Assembly (NCBI RefSeq): GCF_011927785.1
Contig: NZ_JAATJK010000001.1
Span: 2,542,001 to 2,606,000, forward strand
Direction: 5' to 3'
Length of the DNA stretch: 64,000 bases
Source of the DNA: Micromonospora profundi
GTDB taxonomy: Bacteria > Actinomycetota > Actinomycetes > Mycobacteriales > Micromonosporaceae
Of this stretch, positions 15,793 through 24,466 are shown piece after piece. Under the pieces are notes generated by a model. It was given only the letters and a program-made list of their open reading frames with translations. It ran no database searches and was not told the DNA's origin. Positions within the stretch are counted from its first letter, which is position 1. Each line of letters starts with the position of its first letter. A program made the translations under genes and the position numbers.

Positions 15793-17091
15793 GTGTCGAG
15801 ACGACACCTCGGGATATTCGCCGCCGCCGTACTGGCCGCCGCCTCGCTGACGGCCTGCGGCGGCTCCGGCGACGACTCCGCCGGATCGAGCAAGACCCTC
15901 ACCTACTGGGCCAGCAACCAGGGCGCCAGCCTGGAGGCCGACAAGACGATCCTCCAGCCGGAGCTGGACAAGTTCGAGAAGCAGACCGGCATCAAGGTCA
16001 CCGTCGAGGTCGTCCCCTGGTCGGACCTGCTCAACCGGCTGCTCGCCGCCGCCGCATCCGGCAAGGGCCCGGACGTGGTCAACATCGGCAACACCTGGTC
16101 GGCCTCCCTGCAGGCCACCGGCGCGCTCGTCGAGTTCGACGACGCCGCCCTGACTGCCGTCGGCGGCAAGGACCGGATCGTGCCCGCCGCGCTCGCCGCC
16201 GCCGGCGCCCCCGGCAAGCCGCCGGCCGCCGTGCCGCTCTACAGCATGGCCTACAGCCTGTACTACAACAAGAAGGCGTTCGCCGACGCCGGCATCACCG
16301 CGCCGCCGACCACCTGGGAACAGCTCGCCGAGTACGGCAGGAAGCTCAGCACCGGAGGCAAGTGGGGCCTGGCGATCGAGGGGGCCAACCCGTCGGAGAA
16401 CGCCCACCACGCCTTCACCTTCAGCCAGCAGTACGGCGGCGAGTGGTTCGACTCGGCCGGCAAGCCGACATTCGACAGCCCGCAGAACGTCTCGGCCATC
16501 AAGCGGTACATCGACTTCATGGCCGCCGACAAGATCACCAATCCAAGCAACGCCGAGTACGCGCAGAACCAGTCCGTCTCCGACTTCGCCAACGGCAAGG
16601 CCGCCATGCTGCTGTGGCAGTCCGCCGGATCGAACCTGAAGACGCAGAACATGCCCGCCGAGGCGTACGGGGTGGCCCCGGTGCCGTTCCTGGCCAACCC
16701 GCCGGCCGGTGGCAAGAAGGTCAACAGCATGGTCGCCGGCATCAACATGGCGGTCTTCAAGCACACGAAGAACCACGACGGTGCACTGAGCTTCGTGAAG
16801 TTCATGACCAGCGACGAGGAGCAGACGATCCTCAACGGCACCTACGGGTCGCTGCCGGCGGTGAAGACGGCGAGTTCCGCCCCGGCGTTCAGCGCTCCGG
16901 AGCAGAAGGTCATCCAGGAGACCCTGGCCACCACCGCCGCCCCGCTGCCGCAGGTGCCCGACGAGAGCACCTTCGAGACCCTCGTCGGCACCGCGATGAA
17001 GGAGCTGTTCGCCGACGCGGCCAGCGGCAAGCCGGTCACCGAGGAATCGGTGAAGGCGAAGCTGACCGACGCGCAGCAGAAGATGCGCTGA
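15793..17091 (+). CDS. sugar ABC transporter substrate-binding lipoprotein
   Basis: A 432-residue extracellular solute-binding protein, family 1 type. The signal peptide ends in a lipobox LTAC with Cys22 as the lipidation site. The mature protein has the typical TLTYWASNQG strand, the GKGPDVVNIGN segment and the SLYYNKKAFADAGI hinge region. The GTG at 15793 is preceded by GGAAGGG; the frame upstream has no signal sequence. First gene of an operon with two permeases and a GH1 beta-glucosidase, so oligosaccharides with beta-glucosidic links are the likely cargo. No ATPase gene is present; a shared MsiK-type ATPase elsewhere would be expected. Confidence 0.93.
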   Translation: MSRRHLGIFAAAVLAAASLTACGGSGDDSAGSSKTLTYWASNQGASLEADKTILQPELDKFEKQTGIKVTVEVVPWSDLLNRLLAAAASGKGPDVVNIGNTWSASLQATGALVEFDDAALTAVGGKDRIVPAALAAAGAPGKPPAAVPLYSMAYSLYYNKKAFADAGITAPPTTWEQLAEYGRKLSTGGKWGLAIEGANPSENAHHAFTFSQQYGGEWFDSAGKPTFDSPQNVSAIKRYIDFMAADKITNPSNAEYAQNQSVSDFANGKAAMLLWQSAGSNLKTQNMPAEAYGVAPVPFLANPPAGGKKVNSMVAGINMAVFKHTKNHDGALSFVKFMTSDEEQTILNGTYGSLPAVKTASSAPAFSAPEQKVIQETLATTAAPLPQVPDESTFETLVGTAMKELFADAASGKPVTEESVKAKLTDAQQKMR

Positions 17092-17161
17092 CCCAGGCGT
17101 CACCGGTGGCCGTGGTCGGGTGCTGAGCCCGGCCACGGCCACCGCCTCCGAGAGGACCCCG

Positions 17162-18154
17162 ATGGCAACCAGCACCACCGCGCCGGACGCCGACCGGCAC
17201 GAACCCCTCGCCGGGTCATCGGCCCGGACGCCGGCACGCAGGCCCCGTGGCCCCCGCCGATCGCTCCTGCCGTACCTGCTGCTCGCACCGGCCGTCGTGC
17301 TGGAACTCGCCATCCACGTGGTTCCGATGGTGGTCGGGGTCTGGATGAGCCTGCTGGAGCTCACCCAGTTCCACATCCGGAACTGGTCAACCGCGCCCTT
17401 CATCGGGCTGGAGAACTACCGGGCGACACTCGACTTCAACAGCGCTGCCGGCCGCGAGCTGCTGCACTCGTTCTGGATCACCCTGGCGTACAGCGTGCTA
17501 TCGGTCGGGTTCGCCTGGCTGCTCGGCATCGCGGCGGCGGTCGTCCTGCAACGGCCCTTCCGGGGTCGGGCGATCCTGCGGGCGCTCTTCCTCACCCCGT
17601 ACGCCCTGCCGGTCTACGCCGCCGTGATCACCTGGAGCTTCCTGCTGCAACGGGACACCGGCCTGGTCAACCACGTCCTCGTCGACCAGCTCGGTGTGCT
17701 CGGCGAGCGACCCTTCTGGCTGATCGGCGACAACAGCTTCTGGTCGCTGCTGATCGTGTCGGTGTGGCGCAACTGGCCGTTCGCGTTCCTGTGCCTGATG
17801 GCCGGTCTGCAGAACGTCCCGGGCGAGCTGTACGAGGCCGCCGCGATCGACGGCGCCGGGTTCTGGCGGCGGCTGCGCTCGGTCACCCTGCCGATGCTGC
17901 GACCGGTGAACCTGGTGCTGCTGCTCGTGCTGTTCCTGTGGACGTTCAACGACTTCAACACCCCGTACGTCCTCTTCGGCGGCTCCGCGCCGGAACAGGC
18001 CGACCTGATCTCCATCCACATCTACCGCAGCTCCTTCAAGACCTGGGACTTCGGCTCCGGCTCGGCGATGTCCGTGGCGCTGCTGCTGTTCCTGCTTGTC
18101 GTCTCGGCCGCGTACCTGCTGATCACCAACCGTCGGAGGGACGACAATGCGTGA
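17162..18154 (+). CDS. sugar ABC transporter permease 1 (MalF type)
   Basis: A 330-residue membrane protein with about six transmembrane helices after a Pro/Arg-rich cytoplasmic N-terminus of about 35 residues. The cytoplasmic EAA loop ELYEAAAIDGAGFWRRLRSV that contacts the ATPase is near residue 225. The ATG at 17162 has GAGAGGA in front. It lies 70 bases after the binding-protein gene and overlaps the second permease gene by eight bases. Works with the permease at 18147 as a heterodimer to import the sugar delivered by the binding lipoprotein. Confidence 0.93.
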   Translation: MATSTTAPDADRHEPLAGSSARTPARRPRGPRRSLLPYLLLAPAVVLELAIHVVPMVVGVWMSLLELTQFHIRNWSTAPFIGLENYRATLDFNSAAGRELLHSFWITLAYSVLSVGFAWLLGIAAAVVLQRPFRGRAILRALFLTPYALPVYAAVITWSFLLQRDTGLVNHVLVDQLGVLGERPFWLIGDNSFWSLLIVSVWRNWPFAFLCLMAGLQNVPGELYEAAAIDGAGFWRRLRSVTLPMLRPVNLVLLLVLFLWTFNDFNTPYVLFGGSAPEQADLISIHIYRSSFKTWDFGSGSAMSVALLLFLLVVSAAYLLITNRRRDDNA

Positions 18155-18986
18155 GACCGCCGGGGAACGCTGGGGCCGGCGCATCGTGCTGACCCTGCTC
18201 ACCCTCTTCGTCGTCATCCCGCTCTACGTGATGGTCACCTCGGCGGCCAAACCGTTGCAGGACGTGCAGAACGGCTTCACCTGGTGGCCCAGTCGGCCCA
18301 CGCTGCAACCGTTCGTCGACATGTGGAGCACCGTGCCGCTGGCCCGCTACCTGGTGAACAGCCTTGTGGTGTCGAGCGTCGCGGCGATCTGCTCGGTGAC
18401 GGTGGCCATCTTCGCGGCGTTCGCGGTGAGCCGCTACCGGTTCCGAGGGCGGGGCGTCTTCTCGGTGACTGTGCTGTCCACCCAGATGTTCCCCGGCATC
18501 CTGTTCCTGCTGCCGCTGTTCCTCATCTACGTCAACCTGGGCAACGCCACAGGCATCGAGTTGTACGCCAGCCGTACCGGCCTGGTCATCACGTACCTGA
18601 CCTTCTCGCTGCCGTTCTCGATCTGGATGCTCGTCGGCTACTTCGACTCGATCCCCCGAGGGCTGGACGAGGCGGCGCAGGTCGACGGGGCCGGGCCGCT
18701 GCGCATCCTGTTCCGGGTCATCCTGCCGGCAGCCGTGCCGGGCGTCGTCGCCGTCACCGTGTACGCGTTCATGACCGCCTGGGGTGAGGTGCTCTTCGCC
18801 TCGGTGATGACCGACGAGGGCAGCCGCACCCTGGCCGTGGGCCTGCAGGGCTACTCCACCCAGTTCAACGTCTACTGGAACCAGATCATGGCGGCCTCGC
18901 TTGTGGTCAGCATCCCCGTCGTCGCCGGGTTCCTGGCCCTCCAGCGGTACTTCGTCGCCGGTCTCACCGCCGGCGCTGTCAAGTGA
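18147..18986 (+). CDS. sugar ABC transporter permease 2 (MalG type)
   Basis: A 279-residue permease with about six membrane helices and the EAA motif [20 protein letters not shown] near residue 175. It starts with ATG eight bases inside the end of the first permease gene, indicating translational coupling. It is followed by the beta-glucosidase gene. The short N-terminal cytoplasmic part and [10 protein letters not shown] segment after helix 1 are typical for MalG-like subunits. Confidence 0.93.
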   Translation: MRETAGERWGRRIVLTLLTLFVVIPLYVMVTSAAKPLQDVQNGFTWWPSRPTLQPFVDMWSTVPLARYLVNSLVVSSVAAICSVTVAIFAAFAVSRYRFRGRGVFSVTVLSTQMFPGILFLLPLFLIYVNLGNATGIELYASRTGLVITYLTFSLPFSIWMLVGYFDSIPRGLDEAAQVDGAGPLRILFRVILPAAVPGVVAVTVYAFMTAWGEVLFASVMTDEGSRTLAVGLQGYSTQFNVYWNQIMAASLVVSIPVVAGFLALQRYFVAGLTAGAVK

Positions 18987-19015
18987 GCCACCCAACCCCA
19001 GAGGAGAGCCGACCC

Positions 19016-20392
19016 GTGCCGGACCTGTCCAAGCTGCCACCCGACTTCCTCTGGGGCGTGGCCACCGCGGCGTACCAGATCGAGGGGGCCGTCGACGTCG
19101 ACGGCCGGGCACCGTCCATCTGGGACACCTTCTCGGCGACGCCCGGCAACGTCGACAACGGCGACACCGGCGCGGTGGCCTGCGACCACTACCACAGGTG
19201 GCCGGAGGATGTGGCGCTGCTGCGCCGGCTCGGCGTCGACGCGTACCGTTTCTCGGTGGCCTGGCCCCGGGTGCGGCCCGGCGGTGTCGGGCCTGTCAAC
19301 TCGGCCGGTCTGGACTTCTACGACCGGCTCGTCGACGCGCTGCTCGCCGACGGGATCCGACCGTTCGTGACGCTCTACCACTGGGATCTGCCGCAGGCCC
19401 TCCAGGATTCCGGCGGCTGGCCGCTGCGCGCCACGGCCGAGGCGTTCGCCGACTACGCGGCGGTCGTCGCCGCCCGCCTCGGCGACCGGGTGGCGGACTG
19501 GAACACCGTCAACGAGCCGCTCTGCGTGTCGTGGATCGGGCACCTGGAGGGAAAGATGGCCCCGGGCGAGCGGGACCTGACCCGGGCCGTGCACACCTCG
19601 CACCACGTGCTGCTCGGGCACGGCCTGGCCACCCAGGCGATCCGGGCCAACGCCACCCGGCCGGCGTCGGTGGGGCTGGTGCTCAACCTCAGCCCGATCG
19701 AGGCGGCCACCGACCGGCCCGAGGACGTCGCGGCAGCGCTGCGGGCCGACGGGCACGTCAACCGCTGGTGGCTCGACCCGATCCACGGGCGTGGCTACCC
19801 CGCCGACATGATCGCCACCTACGGGGTCGAGCCCCCGGTACGTGGCGACGACCTGGCGGTCATCGCCACGCCCACCGACTTCCTCGGAGTGAACTACTAC
19901 TTCCGGCAACTGGTTGTCGACGACCCGGCCGGGCCGCCGCCGTACGCCCGGCAGGTGCCGGTGCCCGGCGCGGTGCAGACCGCGATGGGCTGGGAGACGT
20001 ACCCGGCAGGGTTGGAACGGCTGCTTGTCGAGGTCCACGAGGAGTACCGGCCGGGGAAGATCATCGTCACCGAGAGCGGCTCGGCGTGGCCGGACGAGGT
20101 CACCGCGGACGGCACGGTCGAGGACAAGGAGCGCACCGACCACCTGGAGCAGCACCTGGCGGCGTGTGCGGCGGCGGTGGCCCGGGGCGTGCCGCTGGAC
20201 GGCTACTTCGTCTGGTCCCTGCTTGACAACTTCGAGTGGGCGTACGGCTACGACAAGCGCTTCGGGCTCGTGCACGTGGACTACACGACCCAGCGTCGGA
20301 CGGTCAAGGCGAGCGGCCTGCGCTACGCGGAGCTGATCCGCGCCCACCAGCGTCTCGCCGGGGCGGCCGGCGCCGTGACGCCGGTGGCCTGA
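19016..20392 (+). CDS. beta-glucosidase, glycoside hydrolase family 1
   Basis: A 458-residue cytoplasmic GH1 enzyme. The N-terminal [17 protein letters not shown] block, acid/base motif NTVNEP with Glu167 and nucleophile motif VTESGS with Glu353 are all present; the usual Asn after the nucleophile (TENG) is Ser here. The C-terminal [12 protein letters not shown] block is complete. I prefer the GTG at 19016 with GGAGAG about eight bases upstream; a GTG at 18983 overlapping the permease stop is the alternative and would add 11 residues. It should hydrolyse imported cellobiose-like disaccharides to glucose. Last gene of the sugar operon, followed by a strong terminator. Confidence 0.93.
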   Translation: MPDLSKLPPDFLWGVATAAYQIEGAVDVDGRAPSIWDTFSATPGNVDNGDTGAVACDHYHRWPEDVALLRRLGVDAYRFSVAWPRVRPGGVGPVNSAGLDFYDRLVDALLADGIRPFVTLYHWDLPQALQDSGGWPLRATAEAFADYAAVVAARLGDRVADWNTVNEPLCVSWIGHLEGKMAPGERDLTRAVHTSHHVLLGHGLATQAIRANATRPASVGLVLNLSPIEAATDRPEDVAAALRADGHVNRWWLDPIHGRGYPADMIATYGVEPPVRGDDLAVIATPTDFLGVNYYFRQLVVDDPAGPPPYARQVPVPGAVQTAMGWETYPAGLERLLVEVHEEYRPGKIIVTESGSAWPDEVTADGTVEDKERTDHLEQHLAACAAAVARGVPLDGYFVWSLLDNFEWAYGYDKRFGLVHVDYTTQRRTVKASGLRYAELIRAHQRLAGAAGAVTPVA

Positions 20393-20409
20393 ACGGGGTC
20401 GGCGAGACA

Positions 20410-20446
20410 GGCCGTCCGGGGTGCCTCGTCGGCGCCCCGGGCGGCC
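20410..20446 (+). terminator. terminator after the beta-glucosidase gene
   Basis: A 16-bp stem (20410-20425 with 20431-20446) with two G-U wobbles and a 5-base loop, followed by TTCT. It begins 18 bases after the gl1 stop and closes the ROK-controlled sugar operon. Confidence 0.75.
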
Positions 20447-20497
20447 TTCTCCGTTCCTGGCCGACGACACGCGACCCGCCAGGTGCCCATCAGGCTT

Positions 20498-20511
20498 GGC
20501 TTAAATAAGCC
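20498..20511. promoter_or_regulatory. palindrome GGCTTA-AA-TAAGCC, candidate ArsR operator
   Basis: Perfect 6-base arms directly upstream of the -10-like TATAAA at 20520-20525. It probably covers the -35 region of the ArsR-SRPBCC operon and is AT-rich against the local background. Confidence 0.6.
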
Positions 20512-20519
20512 GTCGCTGA

Positions 20520-20525
20520 TATAAA
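20520..20525 (+). promoter_or_regulatory. -10 box TATAAA, probable leaderless start of the ArsR gene
   Basis: The hexamer ends seven bases before the GTG start at 20533 and no ribosome site is present. Confidence 0.55.
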
Positions 20526-20532
20526 TGTCGTC

Positions 20533-20895
20533 GTGCACGCCTTCGACGTGCTGGGCGATCCGGTCCGGCGCCGCATCCTGGAGCTGCTCGCCGACGGCGA
20601 GCAGACCGCCGGCGCGGTCAGCGCGGTCATCCGCGACGAGTTCGGCATCTCCCAACCCGCCGTGTCCCAGCACCTCAAGGTGCTGCGGGACAACGGCTTC
20701 GCCACCGTACGGCCGGACGGCACCCGGCGGCTCTACGCCGTCGACCCGCGCCCGCTGCGCGAGGTGGACGGCTGGCTGGAGCACTTCCGCCGGTTCTGGA
20801 CGCCACCGCTGGCCGCCCTCGCCACCGAACTGGCCCGGGGCCGACGCGAACGCCGGCTACGCGAAGCCTCCGATAGACCCGACGAGAGGAACTAA
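20533..20895 (+). CDS. ArsR-family winged-helix regulator
   Basis: A 120-residue ArsR/SmtB-fold regulator: FDVLGDPVRRRILELLADGE at the N-terminus, recognition helix ISQPAVSQHLKVLRDNG at about residues 40-56, and the wing VRPDGTRRLYAV. There is no CXC metal site, so it is of the non-metal ArsR type. It starts with GTG next to a -10 box, so the transcript is probably leaderless. Two bases separate it from the SRPBCC gene, the standard ArsR-AHSA1 pair in actinobacteria. It probably autoregulates through the palindrome at 20498-20511. Confidence 0.92.
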   Translation: MHAFDVLGDPVRRRILELLADGEQTAGAVSAVIRDEFGISQPAVSQHLKVLRDNGFATVRPDGTRRLYAVDPRPLREVDGWLEHFRRFWTPPLAALATELARGRRERRLREASDRPDERN

Positions 20896-20897
20896 TA

Positions 20898-21536
20898 ATG
20901 GACACCATCGAGCAGATCAACGCCGTTCAGCGCACTGTCGGCAGCCGCACCCTGGAGGCCGGCGAGGCCCGGGTCAGCACCGTCAGCCAGACGTACCAGA
21001 CGACCGTCGAGGATCTCTGGGACGCCTGCACCAACGCCGAACGCATCCCCCGCTGGTTCCTGCCGATCACCGGTGACCTGCGGCTGCACGGCACGTACCA
21101 GCTCAAAGACAACGCCGGCGGCACCATCGAGAGCTGCGACCCGCCGCACCGCTTCACCGCAACCTGGGAGTACGGCGGCGAGGTCAGCTGGATCGAGGTA
21201 CGCCTCACCCCCGTCGACACCGAACGCACCCGCTTCGAACTCGACCACATCGCGCACGTCGACCAGGACCGGTGGGCCCAGTTCGGGCCGGGTGCCGTCG
21301 GCGTGGGCTGGGATCTGGGCCTGCTCGGGCTCGCCTCGTACCTGGCCGGCGACGGCAGCGGCGTCCGCCCGGAGGACAGCGCCGAGTGGACCGCCTCCGA
21401 CGAGGGACGTCGGTTCATGGAGTTGAGCAGCCAACTGTGGGGCGAGGCAAGCATCGCCGCCGGCACCGACGCCGACGAGGCGAAGGCCGCCGCCGAGCGC
21501 ACCACCTCCTTCTACACCGGCGCCCCGGCGAGCTGA
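20898..21536 (+). CDS. SRPBCC (AHSA1/START-like) domain protein
   Basis: A 212-residue protein. The first 150 residues form a helix-grip SRPBCC domain: TVSQTYQTTVEDLWDACTNAERIPRWFLPI, then the central beta-sheet with HRFTATWEYGGEVSWIEVRL. A C-terminal helical extension of about 60 residues follows. Such proteins bind hydrophobic ligands in a deep cavity; the ligand here is unknown. It is co-transcribed with the ArsR gene, and GAGAGGAAC before the ATG is a good ribosome site. Confidence 0.9.
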   Translation: MDTIEQINAVQRTVGSRTLEAGEARVSTVSQTYQTTVEDLWDACTNAERIPRWFLPITGDLRLHGTYQLKDNAGGTIESCDPPHRFTATWEYGGEVSWIEVRLTPVDTERTRFELDHIAHVDQDRWAQFGPGAVGVGWDLGLLGLASYLAGDGSGVRPEDSAEWTASDEGRRFMELSSQLWGEASIAAGTDADEAKAAAERTTSFYTGAPAS

Positions 21537-21554
21537 GCCCGACCCGACGGTCTG

Positions 21555-21670
21555 CCGCGCCCGCAGCGCGGCTGCGGCGGGCTTCCGGGCGTGCGGGCGG
21601 CGGCGCTTCCGGGCGTGCGGGCGGCGGGCTTCCGTCGTTCGCACGACCGGGTGTGCGGGCGGCGGCCCGG
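21555..21670. repeat. GC-rich tandem repeat behind the SRPBCC gene
   Basis: A 6-bp hairpin (CCGCGC 21555-21560 / GCGCGG 21566-21571) is followed by two near-identical units starting GCTTCCGGGCGTGCGGGCGG at 21581 and 21605 (24-base period). A third, degraded unit starts near 21628 and a partial GTGCGGGCGGCGG at about 21653. It lies between two same-strand genes and probably acts only as a transcription terminator region. Confidence 0.6.
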
Positions 21671-21685
21671 GTAACGTGCTGCGGC

Positions 21686-22201
21686 ATGACCGGTACGCCG
21701 TACTCGCACTGCTCCTACTGCGGCGCCGCCTACCGGCCGGACGCCGGGTGGCCGAGGATCTGCCCCGTCTGCGGCGAGACGGTCTGGCGCAATCCACTGC
21801 CCGTCGCGGTCGCGGTGTTGCCGGTCCGCACCGCCGACGGCCTGGGCGTGGTGGTGGTCCGCCGGGACATCGAGCCGGCCCGCGGGCTGCTCGCGCTGCC
21901 CGGCGGCTTCATCGAGTACGGCGAGGAGTGGTCCGACGCGCTGGTCCGGGAGTTGCGGGAGGAGACCGGGCTGATCGCAGCTGCCCAGGACGTGCGGCTC
22001 TTCGCTGTGCACAGCGCCACCGCGGGCGGCACGATGATGATCTTCGGAGTGCTGCCCGAGCGGCCAGCCGAGGAACTGCCGCCGTCGGCGCCGACCGAGG
22101 AGGCGACCGAGTGGCTGGTGGTCACCGACCCGGTTGAGCTGGCGTTCTCCACCCACACGCAGGTACTCGCCGACTTCCTCACGGCCCGCCGCACCGCCTG
22201 A
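21686..22201 (+). CDS. Nudix hydrolase with N-terminal zinc ribbon
   Basis: A 171-residue protein. Cys9, Cys12, Cys26 and Cys29 form a zinc ribbon, as in NudC-like NADH pyrophosphatases. The Nudix box is complete at residues 74-96 (G74, E80, then RELREETGL). Nudix enzymes hydrolyse nucleoside diphosphates linked to another group; NAD-cap or ADP-ribose-type substrates are possible but cannot be read from the sequence. The ATG lies eight bases after a TAACGT hexamer with no ribosome site, so the transcript may be leaderless. Convergent with the ABC exporter at 22256. Confidence 0.9.
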   Translation: MTGTPYSHCSYCGAAYRPDAGWPRICPVCGETVWRNPLPVAVAVLPVRTADGLGVVVVRRDIEPARGLLALPGGFIEYGEEWSDALVRELREETGLIAAAQDVRLFAVHSATAGGTMMIFGVLPERPAEELPPSAPTEEATEWLVVTDPVELAFSTHTQVLADFLTARRTA

Positions 22202-22255
22202 CTGACCGCGCCCCGGAGAGTGTGACCATCTTGAGGTCAGCCCGAGCAGGGCGGG

Positions 22256-24232
22256 CTATCGGGTGTCAGCGGGACGGCTCGCTTCGGCGTTGGCCAGGTA
22301 GCCGGCGGCCTGTAAGTCGAACAGCTCGCGGTAGAGGCCGTCGGCCGCCATCAGTTCGTCGTGGTTGCCGTGCTGGACGAGGCGACCCCGCTCCATCACG
22401 AAGATCCGATCGGCGTGTCGGACGTTTGCCAGCCGGTGGGTGATCAGCACGACCGCCCGGTCGGGTCGACGGCGCAGGTGCTGGAACAGGGCGTGTTCGG
22501 CGCGGGCGTCCAGGGCGGCGGACGGCTCGTCGCAGATGAGCAGGGCGGCGTCGCGGTAGAGGCCACGGGCGGCGACCAGCCGCTGCCACTGCCCGCCGGA
22601 CAGCTCCTGGCCATCCTTGAACTCCCTGTCCAACAAGGTGTCGTAGCCGTGCGGCAGACCGACGATCATGTCGTGGGCCGCCGCCGAGGCTGCTGCCTCC
22701 TGCACGCTCGGGCCGGGTCGGTCCGGCGGGCGGTCGTGCCGACCGACACGGATGTTCTGCCCGGCGGTGAACGGGAACTTCCACCACTCCTGGGTCATCA
22801 CGGCCACCTGCGCGCCGAGGGTACGCGGGTCCAGTTCGGCAGCATCGACGCCGTCCCAGCGGATCACCCCGCCGGTCGGTCGATAGAGCCCCGCGATCAG
22901 CTTGGCCAGCGTGGTCTTGCCGGAGCCGTTCTCACCGACCAACGCGATCACCTCACCCCGGCGGACGGTCAGACTGACCCGGTCGACCGCTGGAGCGTCG
23001 GTGTCCGGGTAGGTCAGGCTCACCTCGTCCAACTCGATGACGTCGACGCCGTCGGTCACCCGATCGCCGCCGATCGGCACCCGGGCGTGGGCGCGGGCCA
23101 GGAAGTCGCGGTAGTCCTGGTAGTAGAGGGCGTCCTCGTAGAGCGAGTTGGTGGAGACGACCGCGACGCCGAGGCTGGTCCGCGCGGATTGCAGGGCCAA
23201 CAGGGCGGTGGCCGCGGCGGCTAGGGCGACCATCCCGTTGAGCAGCAGGCCGCCCAGGACCGCGTACACCCCGAACGTGGCAAGCCCCGCCACGGCGGCG
23301 CCGCCCACCCGCGTGCCGGTCTGCGCGCGGACCAACCGCAGGTGGGCACGGGTCTCCACGGTCATCACGCTGCGGTATTCGGCGAGCAGGAAGTCGCGCA
23401 TCTGGTACGCGCGCACCTCGGCGGCGGTGCGCCGGTTGGCCATCAGGTGGGCCAGCATCCACATCCGCCGCCGACGGGTGATCCGGGCCAGCATCGCCAG
23501 GTACTCCCGGCGGGCCATCCGCACCGCCGTGATCGCCTGTGGCACAGCCGCCAGCAGCAGACAGGGCAGCAGCAGTGGCTGGATGACTGTCACCGCGACG
23601 GCGGTGGCGAGCATCCCGACCACACCGGTTACCAGGTTGACGGTGTGGTCGACGATGAACGCCGCCTCGGCCATCCCCCGGTCGCGCGCACGGTCCATCT
23701 CCTCGGCGAAGCCGGCGTCGTCGAACGCCGCCAGGTCCACCGCCGTGGTGGCCTCGAACAGCCGCAGCTCCACCTGGTAGTTGATCTGCGGGATCAGCCG
23801 GGCCTGGGCCCAGCCGGCCGCGATCGTCAGGCCGCCACGCGCCGACACCGCCGCCGCGGCCACGACCAGCGCCGGCAGAGCGGAACGAACCCGGTCGGGC
23901 GTGGGGCCGGCGGCGAACAGTTCACGCAACACGCTGGTGGTGGCGAGCAGGCCGAACGTGGTCATCACGCCAGCGGCGATGTTGAGGCCGATGGAGGCGA
24001 TGGTGTCGCGACGGTTGGTGGACCAGGCCAGCCCGACCGCTTCCCGGACCAGCCGGGGCAGTCGGCGGGCCACGGCCCAGAAGCTGGTGTGGGCGAACTC
24101 CTGCGCGTGGTGCAACCAGTCGCGGTCCTCCAACTCCGGGAGCATGGTGCCGCCCGACGGCGGGTCGCCCGACGGATCGCCCGGCGGATCGTCGTCCGGG
24201 CCAGCGGTGCGCTGGCGGGCCATCGACTCCAC
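22256..24232 (-). CDS. ABC exporter, fused permease-ATPase half-transporter
   Basis: A 658-residue half-transporter. About 70 residues of Pro/Gly/Asp-rich cytoplasmic lead precede six membrane helices (about residues 70-370). The ATPase has Walker A GENGSGKTT, signature LSGGQWQRL and Walker B ALLICDEPSAALD, then H-loop ITHRLAN. The second position of Walker B runs into DEPSAALD rather than the more usual DEATSALD. I start at GTG 24232 with GAGGAG five bases upstream; the ATG at 24223 is nearly equivalent. It resembles exporters that sit with lantibiotic or lipid systems, but no such genes are near, so the cargo is unknown. Confidence 0.9.
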   Translation of the reverse strand: MESMARQRTAGPDDDPPGDPSGDPPSGGTMLPELEDRDWLHHAQEFAHTSFWAVARRLPRLVREAVGLAWSTNRRDTIASIGLNIAAGVMTTFGLLATTSVLRELFAAGPTPDRVRSALPALVVAAAAVSARGGLTIAAGWAQARLIPQINYQVELRLFEATTAVDLAAFDDAGFAEEMDRARDRGMAEAAFIVDHTVNLVTGVVGMLATAVAVTVIQPLLLPCLLLAAVPQAITAVRMARREYLAMLARITRRRRMWMLAHLMANRRTAAEVRAYQMRDFLLAEYRSVMTVETRAHLRLVRAQTGTRVGGAAVAGLATFGVYAVLGGLLLNGMVALAAAATALLALQSARTSLGVAVVSTNSLYEDALYYQDYRDFLARAHARVPIGGDRVTDGVDVIELDEVSLTYPDTDAPAVDRVSLTVRRGEVIALVGENGSGKTTLAKLIAGLYRPTGGVIRWDGVDAAELDPRTLGAQVAVMTQEWWKFPFTAGQNIRVGRHDRPPDRPGPSVQEAAASAAAHDMIVGLPHGYDTLLDREFKDGQELSGGQWQRLVAARGLYRDAALLICDEPSAALDARAEHALFQHLRRRPDRAVVLITHRLANVRHADRIFVMERGRLVQHGNHDELMAADGLYRELFDLQAAGYLANAEASRPADTR

Positions 24233-24466
24233 GGACGCTCCTCGATGGCAGGGGCACGGACGCCGGCCGAGACTACTGCGGGCAATCACACGATGTCTTC
24301 ACGTAACCGGCGCGTCGTGCGGGTGTGTCAGGAACACGTCATCCTGCCCGCACCCTCACCGACGCGAGGCACGGTTGGCCGGGCCCTGGACGGGTAAGAC
24401 GGTGGGCCGCGCGGTCGGGCGTACACCGCCGACCCGCCCGACTGCCGCGCACACCTCGGGGGGCCC

